Source of the DNA: DASXIF01 sp036498145
Lineage (GTDB): Bacteria > Actinomycetota > Actinomycetes > Mycobacteriales > Jatrophihabitantaceae
Length of the DNA: 64,000 nucleotides
NCBI GenBank assembly: GCA_963708625.1
Contig: CAVPSV010000004.1
Span: forward strand, 744,001 to 808,000
Reading direction: 5' to 3'
Position 1 is the first letter of the stretch. The number at the start of each line of letters is the position of its first letter. A program made the translations under genes and the position numbers. Shown piece after piece: positions 55,990 through 64,000 of this stretch. The notes under the pieces are model-generated. The model did no database searches. It worked only from the letters and a program-made list of their open reading frames with translations, and was not told the DNA's origin.

Positions 55990-57626
55990 ATGTTGGGGCT
56001 GATGCAGGACACCCGCTGACCATCAACTGGATCTTCGACCGCGGCGTGCAGTACTTCGGCGGCAAGCAGGTCGTCACCCGCACCGCCGACGGGTTGCGCC
56101 GCGACACATTCGCCGAGGTGGCGGCCGAGACGCGCCGCATCGCGACCGCCCTGGACACCCTGGGCATCGCCGAGCAGGGCCGGGTCGGCACGTTCGGCTG
56201 GAACACCGCCCGGCACCTCGGCCTGTACTTCGCCATCCCGGGCACCGGCCGGATCATGCACACCATCAACATCCGCTATTTCGCCGACCAGCTGATCTAC
56301 ACCATCGACCACGCCGAGGACGAGGCCGTATTCGTCGATCGGTCCCTGCTGCCGCTGTTCGCGCAACTACCTGCCCAAGCTGGACACGGTCAAGCACGTC
56401 GTGGTCATGGACGACGGGGCCAGCGCCGAGTACCCGGACGACCCGCGCATCATCCGCTACGAAGAACTCGTCGACGGTGCCGCCGAGACCGACTTCAGCG
56501 ATCGGGTCAGCGACGAGCGGCAGGCAGCGGCGCATCTGCTACACGACCGGCACCACCGGAAATCCGAAGGGCGTGCTCTACAGCCACCGCTCCACCTGGC
56601 TGCACTCGATCGCAGGCGATGACCTCGCCGGTCTTCTCGCTGAACGACTCCGACCGGGTGCTGCCGGTCGTGCCGATGTTCCACGCGAACGCCTGGGGAC
56701 TGCCCTACACCGCGTTCCTGGCCGGCGCGTCGCTGGTGCATGCCCGGGCCCGGATCTGTCGCCGGCCGGGCTGCATCACGCTGATGGAGTCCGAGCGCGT
56801 CACCATCGCGGCGGGCGTGCCGACCATCTGGATGGGCATGGTGCCGATGCTCGCCGGGCACGACCTGTCGTCGCTGCGATGATCATCTGCGGCGGATCGG
56901 CCGTGCCGAAGGCGCTGTCGGAGGCATGGCGCAACGCCGATCGGCCTACCGATCACGCAGGCGTGGGGCATGACCGAGACTGTCGCCGCTCGGCTCGGTG
57001 TGCCAGGTTGCGGTCCGAGTTCGACGACCTGGACGAGGAACACGAAGGCCGACATCCGGGCCACCGCTGGCATCGCGCCGCCGGGCGTCGAGATGCGCAT
57101 CGTCGACTCCGACACCCGCGAGGCACTGCCCTGGGACGACAAGGCATCCGGCGAGCTGGAGTGCCGCGGACCGTGGATCGCGAAGCAGTACTACCGCACC
57201 GACGCGCCCGGCGAGAACTACTCCCCCGACGGCTGGCTGCGCACCGGCGACATCGCGTCGATATCCCCGCTGGGCTACCTGCGGCTGGTCGACCGAACCA
57301 AGGACCTGGTGAAGTCCGGCGGCGAGTGGATCAGCTCGGTCGATCTCGAGAACGAGATCATGAGCCATCCGAAGATCGCCGAGGCGGCTGTCATCGCGGT
57401 AGCGCACCCGAAGTGGTCCGAGCGACCGCTGGCATGCGTCGTGGTCCGGGACGGCGAGACGCTCACCCGCGAGGAGGTGCTGGACTTCCTTCGCGAACGG
57501 CTCAGCAGCTGGCAAATGCCCGATGACGTGGTGTTCATCGACGAAGTGCCGAAGACGAGCGTCGGCAAGTTCTCCAAGAAGACGCTGCGCGAGCAGTTCG
57601 CCGACTACCGCCTGCCGACCTCCTGA
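55990..57626 (+). CDS. Long-chain fatty-acid-CoA ligase, about eight frameshifts
   Basis: About 540 residues of the AMP-forming ANL family. The start is MLGLMQDT at 55990, where one C appears lost (near 56015). Then come DTFAEVAAETRRIATALDTLG, the P-loop TTGTTGNPKGV, VVPMFHANAWGLPY, MTETVAARLG, WLRTGDIASI and the catalytic-Lys region PKTSVGKFSKKTLRE. Breaks lie near 56015, 56370, 56540, 56620, 56880, 56950 and twice near 57000-57050. The C-terminal 190 residues are clean. It activates fatty acids to acyl-CoA. The densest damage in the window; a pseudogene is possible but error is likelier. Confidence 0.8.
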
Positions 57627-57630
57627 CCGG

Positions 57631-58865
57631 GTGAGCGGCCTTCCGGTTGGGCACGCAGGCAGCCGGTCGCAACACACCGCTGTTCGGTCCAGACACCGGG
57701 CACTGCTGATAGGTGCACTGGTACTGACCGGCCTGTCCATGCGGACCGCCGTCACCAGCATCGGCGCGGTGCTGGACGCGCTGCAGGCCGGCTTGCACAC
57801 CAGCAGCGGCGTCGCCGGGGTGATCACAACGCTGCCGGTGATCTGCTTCGCGGTGATCGGCGTGCTCGCGCCGAGGCTGTCATTCCGATTCGGTGCGCAC
57901 CAACTGCTGGTGGTGGCGCTGGTGCTGATGACCGCCGGCCTGGTGGGACGGGCCCTGGTGAGCTCCGTCTGGGCGTTCATCCTGCTCAGCGTGCTGGCGC
58001 TCAGCGGCGGCGCGGTCAGCAACGTGCTGCTGCCGAGCCTGGTCAAGAAACACTTCCCGGACGAGATCGGCCGGATGACCGCCGTCTACACCACCGCGCT
58101 CGCGATCGGCGCGACCGCGGCCGCCGGGCTCACCGTCCCGATCGGTGACCTGGGCAACCGGTGGCGGCTCGGACTCGGCTCGTGGGCCCTGCTCAGCGCG
58201 CTGGCCGTACTGCCCTGGCTGCCCACGTTGCGCGCGGACCGGCCCGACCCCAACGCGGCCGCTCGATTGTCGATGCGGCACATGGCGCACAGCCGAACCG
58301 CGTGGGTGCTGGCAATCTTCTTCGCCTTCCAGTCATTCCAGGCCTACATCACGTTCGGCTGGTTCGCGAAGTTCATGCACGCGCACGGGGTCACCACGGC
58401 CACTGCCGGCGCGATGGTGGCGGTGCTCACCGCACTCGGGATCCCTGTCTCGATCGTGGCGCCGAACATCTCCGCGCAGCGTCACCGTCTCGCCATCCAC
58501 GTGTTGTCAGGCTGCCTGCTGATCGCGTACATCGGACTTGCCGTGGCGCCGATCGGTGGCGCCTGGCTGTGGATGGTGCTCGCCGGCATCGGCGGTGGCA
58601 TGTTCCCGCTCGCGCTGACGATGATCGGGCTGCGCGTCGCGCACCCCGGAGATGACCGGCGGCGCTGTCGGCGTTCATGCAGAGCATCGGCTACGCGATA
58701 GCCGGCACCGGACCGCTGCTGTTCGGCGTGCTGTACGGCACGACCCATGCGTGGGCGCTGCCGCTGATGCTGCTGTTCATCGCGTTGGGGTTGTCCTGGG
58801 CGGCGGCGCTGGTAGCGAGCCGACCGACCTTCGTCGACGACGAACTGGCAGCATCGTCCGCGTGA
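57631..58865 (+). CDS. MFS transporter, CynX/NimT-like, one frameshift
   Basis: About 410 residues with twelve hydrophobic segments. LLIGALVLTGLSMRTAVTSIGAVLD (helix 1), GGAVSNVLLPSLVKKHFP and AAALTVPIGDLG-like segments match the cyanate/2-nitroimidazole transporter group. The break near 58650 joins AHPGD with ALSAFMQSIGYAIAGTGPLLFG. GTG start four bases after the ligase stop. The end overlaps the thioesterase start by four bases. Substrate unknown. Confidence 0.82.
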
Positions 58866-59392
58866 GCGAGTCCGACCCGAAGGCCGATCCGGATCCGAAG
58901 TCCGATCCCGATCCCGATCCCGATCCGGATCCGGATCCGGATCCGGATCCGGATCCGAAAGCCGACCCCGATCCGAAAGCATTGCGCCGCGGCGACTTCC
59001 CGGTCCTACGCAGCATCGCGACCCGCTGGTCGGACGACGACACCTACGGCCACGTGAACAACGTCGTGCACTACTCGATGTTCGACACCGCGGTGAACGG
59101 CTGGCTCATCGAGGCGTCCGGCGTGGACATCCGCGCGCTGCCTGCGATCGGGCTGGTGGTCGAGACGTCCTGCCAGTACTTCGCCGAACTGCGGTTCCCG
59201 GAACCGGTCACCGCAGGCATCGCGTTGGAACGACTCGGCGACTCCAGCGTCGTCTATCGGCTGGCTCTCTTCGGTGCGGGGACAACGCCCGCTGCGGCCG
59301 GGCGGTTCGTGCACGTCTATGTCGATCGCGTCGAACGCCGGCCGGTGAGCGTCCCGCCCGAGATCCGGACCGCGCTGCGCGCGCTGCAGTGA
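58862..59392 (+). CDS. Hotdog-fold acyl-CoA thioesterase with Asp-Pro repeat N-terminus
   Basis: A 176-residue protein. Residues ~4-38 are an acidic repeat of Asp-Pro dipeptides with a few Lys. The 4HBT domain follows: RWSDDDTYGHVNNVVHYSMFDTAVN carries the catalytic Asp and the HVNN loop, then FAELRFPEPVTAGIALERLG. It hydrolyses acyl-CoA. The GTG start is coupled to the MFS stop (GTGA). The repeat tail is unusual for the family. The ligase, transporter and thioesterase may form a fatty-acid operon. Confidence 0.88.
   Translation: MSESDPKADPDPKSDPDPDPDPDPDPDPDPDPKADPDPKALRRGDFPVLRSIATRWSDDDTYGHVNNVVHYSMFDTAVNGWLIEASGVDIRALPAIGLVVETSCQYFAELRFPEPVTAGIALERLGDSSVVYRLALFGAGTTPAAAGRFVHVYVDRVERRPVSVPPEIRTALRALQ
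58889..58980. repeat. Hexanucleotide tandem repeat coding (Asp-Pro)n
   Basis: GATCCC and GATCCG hexamers run almost unbroken from about 58903 to 58956, flanked by interrupted copies. Six-base units keep the reading frame whatever the copy number. Confidence 0.9.
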
Positions 59393-59479
59393 CGCGAGCC
59401 CGGCCCGCCCGTTCCGGGCGAGAGGGCGCGGCCGACCCGCTACGGGAACACGGGCCGCCTGGACGGAGTTGGCACCGTC

Positions 59480-59902
59480 ATGGAGCTTGACTCGGCATTG
59501 ACGTTCGCCCGCAGTACGCACGCCTCGGTGTTCGTGACGATCAAGAGCAGTGGCCGGCCACAGCTGTCCAATGTGTCGCACACGATCGACGACGCCGGGC
59601 TCATCCGCATCTCCATCGCCACCGACCGCGCGAAATACCGCAACCTGCTCCGCGAGCCCTGGTCCGCGCTGCACATCACGTCCCCGGACTTCTGGCGCTA
59701 CGTCGTCATCGAGGGCACGACCGAGCTGTCGGCACCTGCCGCCGACGCGCACGATGCGACTGTCGATGAGTTGGTGGAGTACTACCGGTCCGTCAGCGGG
59801 GAGCACCCGGACTGGGACGAGTACCGGCAGGCGATGGTGGATCAGGTACGCGTGGTCGCGCGGTTTCACCCGGAGCGCGCCTACGGCCAGCTGCCCGGCT
59901 GA
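59480..59902 (+). CDS. PPOX-class F420-dependent oxidoreductase-like protein
   Basis: A 140-residue split-barrel protein: VFVTIKSSGRPQLSNVSHTIDDAG, RAKYRNLLREPWSALHI, FWRYVVIEGTTELSAP, and DELVEYYRSVSGEHPDWDEYRQ. This pattern is that of the actinobacterial TIGR03618-type F420-binding group. Reaction unknown; F420 use is inferred from the family. Single gene, 87 bases after the thioesterase. Confidence 0.85.
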   Translation: MELDSALTFARSTHASVFVTIKSSGRPQLSNVSHTIDDAGLIRISIATDRAKYRNLLREPWSALHITSPDFWRYVVIEGTTELSAPAADAHDATVDELVEYYRSVSGEHPDWDEYRQAMVDQVRVVARFHPERAYGQLPG

Positions 59903-59925
59903 TTCCCGGCTCGAATGGGCCCTCG

Positions 59926-60378
59926 TCAGTCGGCACCGATGTCCTCGTACCACAGCTGCGGATGCTCGGCGATGAACAGTGTCATCAGCTCGACGCACTC
60001 CTGATCGTCGAGCAGCACGACATCGACGCCGTGCTCGGCGAGCCAGTCATGGCCGCCATGAAACGTGCGTGCCTCGCCGATCAGGACGCGGGAGATGCCG
60101 AACTGGCGGACCAGCCCACTGCAGTACCAGCACGGCGACAGCGTGGTGACCATCGTCGTGCCCCGATAGGTCCGCTGGCGTCCGGCGTTGCGGAACGCCG
60201 AGGTCTCCGCGTGCATGGACGGGTCGCCGTCCTGCACCCGGCGGTTGTGCCCGCGGCCGAGCACGGCACCGTCCGCACCGATCAGCGCGGCACCGATCGG
60301 TATGCCGCCCTCGGCGAGCCCCGCGCGCGCTTCGGCGGTCGCGATCTCCAGCCAGCGGGCCGCGTCGATCTCGCTCAT
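59926..60378 (-). CDS. Cytosine/nucleoside deaminase (CDA fold)
   Basis: A 150-residue zinc deaminase. MHAETSAFRNAG holds the His ligand and catalytic Glu, and TLSPCWYCSGLV holds the two Cys ligands. EDIGAD near the C-terminus resembles yeast cytosine deaminase (FCY1). With the upstream NCS1 permease it forms a salvage operon (ATGA overlap), so cytosine to uracil is the likely reaction; guanine or another base is possible. Confidence 0.87.
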   Translation of the reverse strand: MSEIDAARWLEIATAEARAGLAEGGIPIGAALIGADGAVLGRGHNRRVQDGDPSMHAETSAFRNAGRQRTYRGTTMVTTLSPCWYCSGLVRQFGISRVLIGEARTFHGGHDWLAEHGVDVVLLDDQECVELMTLFIAEHPQLWYEDIGAD

Positions 60379-61784
60379 GCACGCTCGGGTCTGCTGGCTG
60401 ACAACCGGAACACCAGGTAGTAGATCAGCGCGGAGACGACGAATCCGACCTCGAAGGTGATGTCACCCCACGCTGGATGGTGCTTGGGCACGATGCCGAC
60501 CAGGTCGCTCTGGTTCGCGAACAGCCAGATCGAGGCGACCATCCCGACGAGCATGGCGATTGCGCCGCCGTGTTCGGACGAACCTCGCAGCGCCGCATCG
60601 TCGAGCACCGCGCTGATGGACGTATTTCGTCGCAGCCACCGGTCCATGAACACCACGCCCAGCCACGGACCGATCCAGTACGAGATCACGAGCAGGAAGT
60701 TCTCGTACCTCGACGTGTCGTTCAGCCCGGTGAAGGCCACGATCAGGCCGATCGTGCCGAACACCAGCGCCACGATGGCGCGGCGCAGGTTGAGCGGCAG
60801 CCGGATGCCCATGGCCAGGAACGACATCGCCCCGGAATACACATTGAGCACGTTCGCGGAAACCGCACCCAGCGCGATGGCCAGCAGGGTGAGGTCCTTG
60901 ATCCAGGTCGGCATGATCGAGGTGAAGTCGGCGGTGGGGTTGCCAGCCGATGCATGGGTCATCGCGGTCACCGAGGCAGCGCCGACGATCTCCAGCAGCG
61001 CGCAGGAGACGAACACGCCCAGACCCGCGTACCAGCCCACCGCCTTGGCGCTCACCTGCGGACGCAGGTAGCGGGTGTAGTCCGACGCGTACGGATTCCA
61101 GCCGGCCGCGTACCCGAACGCCGCGCCGACCTCGATCAGGAACGCCCCGATGGTCGGCAGCCCGCCGTGGCCGGAGGCGTTGACGTGCGACTTACCGAGG
61201 ACGTCCACGGTCGCGATCAGGAACACGACGGCCAGGAACGGGAACGCGAACCGCTCGAAGATCTGCACCAGGTTGTGGCCGAAGAACGCGACCGCGATCT
61301 GGACCACCACGATGATCACGAGCGAGAGTCCCTTGGACATGTGCGTGAGCGTGTTCAGCGCAAGCGCACCGCTCACGCTGTTCACCGCGAACCAGCCGAT
61401 GCCGGCCGTCACCGACATCAGCGCGGTCGGCAGCAGGTTGCCGATGAACCCGAACGCACTGCGTCCGATGACCATCTGCGGCAATCCGAGGCGCGGCCCC
61501 CAGCTGGACAGCACCCCGTGTGAGATCGACCCGAGCGAGGTGCCGACGATGATCGCCAACGCCGCCATCCAGAACGACAGCCCGAAGAACGCGACGCCGA
61601 TGACGCCGACGAACACCGTCGCGAACTCGAGGTTCGGCGACATCCACGTCCACAACAACTGGGCCGCCGTGCCATGTCGCTCGGCCAGCGGAATGATCTC
61701 CACCCCGCCGGGTTCGACCGCAACGATCTTCTCGCCGTACCCGCGGGACGGGTCCTGCAAATGCAGCGTTGACGTCTCGACCAT
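60375..61784 (-). CDS. NCS1 family cytosine/purine permease
   Basis: A 469-residue protein with twelve hydrophobic segments. LLWTWMSPNLEFATVFVGVIG, SHGVLSSWGPRLGLPQMVIGRSAFG, and AGWNPYASDYTRYLRP are typical NCS1 marks. It imports a nucleobase with H+ or Na+. It is translationally coupled to the deaminase, indicating uptake and deamination of cytosine. Intact. Confidence 0.9.
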   Translation of the reverse strand: MVETSTLHLQDPSRGYGEKIVAVEPGGVEIIPLAERHGTAAQLLWTWMSPNLEFATVFVGVIGVAFFGLSFWMAALAIIVGTSLGSISHGVLSSWGPRLGLPQMVIGRSAFGFIGNLLPTALMSVTAGIGWFAVNSVSGALALNTLTHMSKGLSLVIIVVVQIAVAFFGHNLVQIFERFAFPFLAVVFLIATVDVLGKSHVNASGHGGLPTIGAFLIEVGAAFGYAAGWNPYASDYTRYLRPQVSAKAVGWYAGLGVFVSCALLEIVGAASVTAMTHASAGNPTADFTSIMPTWIKDLTLLAIALGAVSANVLNVYSGAMSFLAMGIRLPLNLRRAIVALVFGTIGLIVAFTGLNDTSRYENFLLVISYWIGPWLGVVFMDRWLRRNTSISAVLDDAALRGSSEHGGAIAMLVGMVASIWLFANQSDLVGIVPKHHPAWGDITFEVGFVVSALIYYLVFRLSASRPERA

Positions 61785-61894
61785 GCCCTACTTCTACCGT
61801 GAGCCGGTTTCGATGGCATGTCGAGCCGGGTCGAACGCGGTTGTACAGCAGCGGATCGGCGCCACTCACGCTGCCGATCCCGGGCCGATCCGGC

Positions 61895-62401
61895 ATGCTG
61901 GCGCGTGTGACCTGGTATCCCCTGCTGCCCTGTGACGAGTCGTTTTTCACCTCTGCGCCGTACGCCTATCACTTCCCGGTCGAGCTGACCGTGCCGCCGG
62001 AGCGAGTGTGGGACTCGCTCACCTCGCCGCATGCACTGGCCGACTGGGGGCTGCCGATCCGGCGCCTGGAATGGACCTCGCCGCGGCCGTTGGGCGCGGG
62101 CGCGACGCGCGAGATCGAGCTCAGCGGCAATTCATTCGCGCTGCGCGAGCACTTCTTCCGCTGGGACGAGGGCACCCGCTATTCCTTCTACGGCGTGCAG
62201 TGCAACCGTTCGGTGTTGCGTCGCTTCGCCGAGGACTACGTGATCGAGAAGACTCCCGGCGGCAGCAGGTTCACCTGGACGATCGCGCTGGAACCGGCCG
62301 ACCGCTGGCGCCGGCTGCTGCAGGTCGCGGCGCCGCTGAACTCGGTGGCATTCCGCGCCGTACCGATGCGCGCCAAGGCGTACTTCGCGCGCAATCCGTG
62401 A
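61895..62401 (+). CDS. SRPBCC family protein
   Basis: A 168-residue helix-grip protein: HFPVELTVPPERVWDSLTSPHALADWG, REIELSGNSFALREHFFRWDEG, and FTWTIALEPADRWRRLLQ. Likely binds a hydrophobic ligand. The start is ATG 61895 or GTG 61907. It is divergent from the permease and converges with the flavoprotein gene four bases away. Confidence 0.8.
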   Translation: MLARVTWYPLLPCDESFFTSAPYAYHFPVELTVPPERVWDSLTSPHALADWGLPIRRLEWTSPRPLGAGATREIELSGNSFALREHFFRWDEGTRYSFYGVQCNRSVLRRFAEDYVIEKTPGGSRFTWTIALEPADRWRRLLQVAAPLNSVAFRAVPMRAKAYFARNP

Positions 62402-62404
62402 GCC

Positions 62405-64000
62405 TCAGCCGACGGCTGCGCCGGCAGCTCGCCCGGCCGCACGGCCGCTGAAGATGCACCCGCCGAGGAACGTCCCCTCGAGCGCGCGATAGCCGTGTAC
62501 CCCGCCGCCGCCGAAACCGGCCACCTCGCCGGCGGCGTAGAGCCCGGCAATGGGCTCGCCGGCCGCGTCGAGGATGCGCGAGGACAGGTCGGTGTTCAAC
62601 CCACCGAGGGTCTTGCGGGTCAGGATGTTCAGCCGCACCGCGATCATCGGCCCGGCACTGGCGTCGGTGATCTTGTGCGGCGCCGCGACCCGGCTGATCC
62701 GGTCGGGGAGGTAGGTGCGCGCCTGACGCACCGCAGCGATCTGCAGATCCTTGGTGTAGGCGTTGTCCAGCTCGCGGTCGCGGGCAAGGATCTCGCGCCG
62801 CACCGTGTCGCGGTCGAGCAAGCGGCGTGTCGGTGACCTTGTTCATCCGGTCGATCAGCTCGTCCAGCGAGTCCGCCTGGACGAAGTCGACACCCTTGTC
62901 CAGGAACGCGCGAACCGGTCCGGGCATATCGCCGCGACGCTGCTCGAGCACCTGCCGCACGCTCTTGCCGGTCAGGTCCGGGTTCTGCTCCGAGCCGGAC
63001 AGGCCGAACTCCTTGCCGATGATCTTCTTGGTGAGCACGAACCAGGTGTGGTCGTGCCCCGTCTTCATGATGTGCTCGAGCGTGCCGAGGGTGTCGAAGC
63101 CGGGGAACAGCGGCACCGGCAGCCGGTTGCCGCGCGCGTCCAGCCACACCGACGACGGCCCCGGCAGGATGCGGATGCCGTGGTTGGTCCAGATCGGGTC
63201 GTAGTTGTGGATGCCCTCCACGTAGTGCCACATCCGGTCGCGGTTCACCACGCGTCCGCCCGCCGCCTCGGTGATGCGCGATCATGCGGCCGTCCACGAA
63301 GTCCGGCACACCGGCGATCATGTGCCGTGGCGGCGTGCCCAGCCGTGCCGGCCAGTTGCTGCCGCACCAGGTCGAAGTTTCCGCCGATGCCGCCGGAGGT
63401 GACGATCACCGCCTGCGCGGGCAACTCGAATTCGCCGACCGCGACGCGCGAACTCGGCGCTGCGCGCGGCACGCTCGACGGTTCCAGCACCGTGCCGCGC
63501 ACGCCGGTGACCACACCGCCGGTGCGCACCAGCTCGTCCACCCGGTGGCGGAACGCGAGTCGCACCTGACCGCGGCGCGGCCGCCTCGCTCACCTTGGCC
63601 ACGAACGGCGCGAGCAGCCCGGGGCCGGTGCCCCAGGTGATGTGGAACCGCGGCACCGAGTTGCCGTGGCCGTTCGCGGTGTAGCCGCCGCGCTCGGCCC
63701 AGCCGAGGACCGGGAAGAACCGCACGCCCCGTTCGTGCAGCCAGGCCCGCTTCTCGCCGGCCGCGAAGTCGACGTAGGCCTCGGCCCAGCGCATCGGCCA
63801 GATGTCTTCGTCGTCCAGGCGGTCGAAGGCCGCCGTGCCCAGCCAGTCCTGCCAGGCCAGCTCCCTGGAGTCCTTGATCCGCACCCGGCGCTGCTCGGGC
63901 GAGTCGACGAAGAACAGCCCGCCGAAGGACCAGAACGCCTGACCGCCCAGGCACTGCTCGGGTTCCTGGTCGACGCAGGATCACCCGCCGCCCGGCGTCG
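62405..64000 (-). CDS. FAD-binding dehydrogenase (KstD/flavocytochrome c-like), 5' end outside window, at least four frameshifts
   Basis: About 530 visible residues. Pieces from the N-side: WPMRWAEAYVDFAAGEKRAWLHERG, HGNSVPRFHITWGTGPGLLAPF, VIVTSGGIGGNFDLVRQ, MWHYVEGIHNYDPIWTNHGIRILPGPS, HTWFVLTKKI. The FAD-closing end is GLYAAGEVAGFGGGGVHGYRALEG and FLGGCIFSGRAAG. It belongs to the large FAD dehydrogenase family that includes 3-ketosteroid dehydrogenases. The substrate is unknown, and the N-terminal FAD motif lies beyond the window. Breaks are near 63590, 63410, 63300, 63245 and 62825. Confidence 0.8.

Overview
The window is chromosomal DNA from a high-GC actinobacterium. Supporting evidence: a mycothiol-dependent isomerase-type enzyme, the FtsZ regulator SepH, F420-type oxidoreductases, DUF3027/DUF3263/DUF5709 proteins, CIRCE-controlled groEL without groES, and an XPB-type helicase. 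It carries futalosine-pathway menaquinone genes (mqnB, mqnD), which points away from Mycobacterium toward Frankia/Jatrophihabitans/Streptomyces-like lineages. The exact genus cannot be fixed without a search. From memory, the core order resembles M. tuberculosis Rv0861c-Rv0889c (about 17.5-39 kb here) and Rv0430-Rv0440 (about 49-54 kb here).

Layout. 0-8 kb: end of a mycothiol-type enzyme, a DHA2 efflux pump with its TetR regulator and a large palindrome, small DUF proteins, a DEAD-box helicase, a MarR/F420-type nitroreductase pair, a GT87 mannosyltransferase-like protein with a repeat tail, and a DUF4242 protein. 8-16 kb (minus strand): a secreted sedolisin, an AAC(2')-type acetyltransferase, an AlkB-like dioxygenase, 2,4-dienoyl-CoA reductase, an MBL hydrolase, DUF5709 and an aldose epimerase. 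16-33.5 kb: MFS, pdxH, citrate synthase 2, sepH, a heterodimeric ABC exporter, a SpoU methyltransferase/MFS/MarR operon, a fused PabB-PabC protein, DUF2530, DUF3027, MFS, mqnB and mqnD. 33.5-43 kb: a cold-shock protein, a helicase-associated protein, XPB, VapBC, a MoaD-like/BNR-propeller pair, a lone MazF, an SDR and a GAF-ANTAR protein. 43-53 kb: a DHA2 pump, SRPBCC, fructosamine kinase-like, LMW-PTP, a Na+/H+ antiporter fused to a UBP zinc finger, groEL with two CIRCE elements, cspA, and thrC behind a SAM-I riboswitch. 53-64 kb: a LytR_C (VirR/Cei-like) protein, DUF3263, a WXG100-like/hydrolase pair, an acyl-CoA ligase, MFS, a thioesterase with an Asp-Pro repeat, a PPOX protein, a cytosine deaminase/permease operon, SRPBCC and a KstD-like flavoprotein cut by the window end.

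Sequence quality matters for reading this window. About eighteen genes need at least forty frameshifts in total to be read through. They cluster (34.2-35.1, 53.2-57.1 and 62.6-63.6 kb), while whole stretches such as 43.2-53.1 kb are clean. Most of the broken genes keep family-typical sequence on both sides of each break, and several breaks fit a one-base change in a G/C run, so uncorrected indel errors are the likeliest cause. True decay cannot be excluded for the densest genes. I annotate each such gene as one CDS spanning its pieces and give approximate break points.

The least explained items are the WXG100-like/alpha-beta-hydrolase pair at 54.2-55.9 kb, the antiporter-UBP zinc finger fusion, the propeller/MoaD-like pair, and the palindromes and in-frame DNA repeats described below. 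I saw no tRNA, rRNA, CRISPR array, insertion sequence or prophage.
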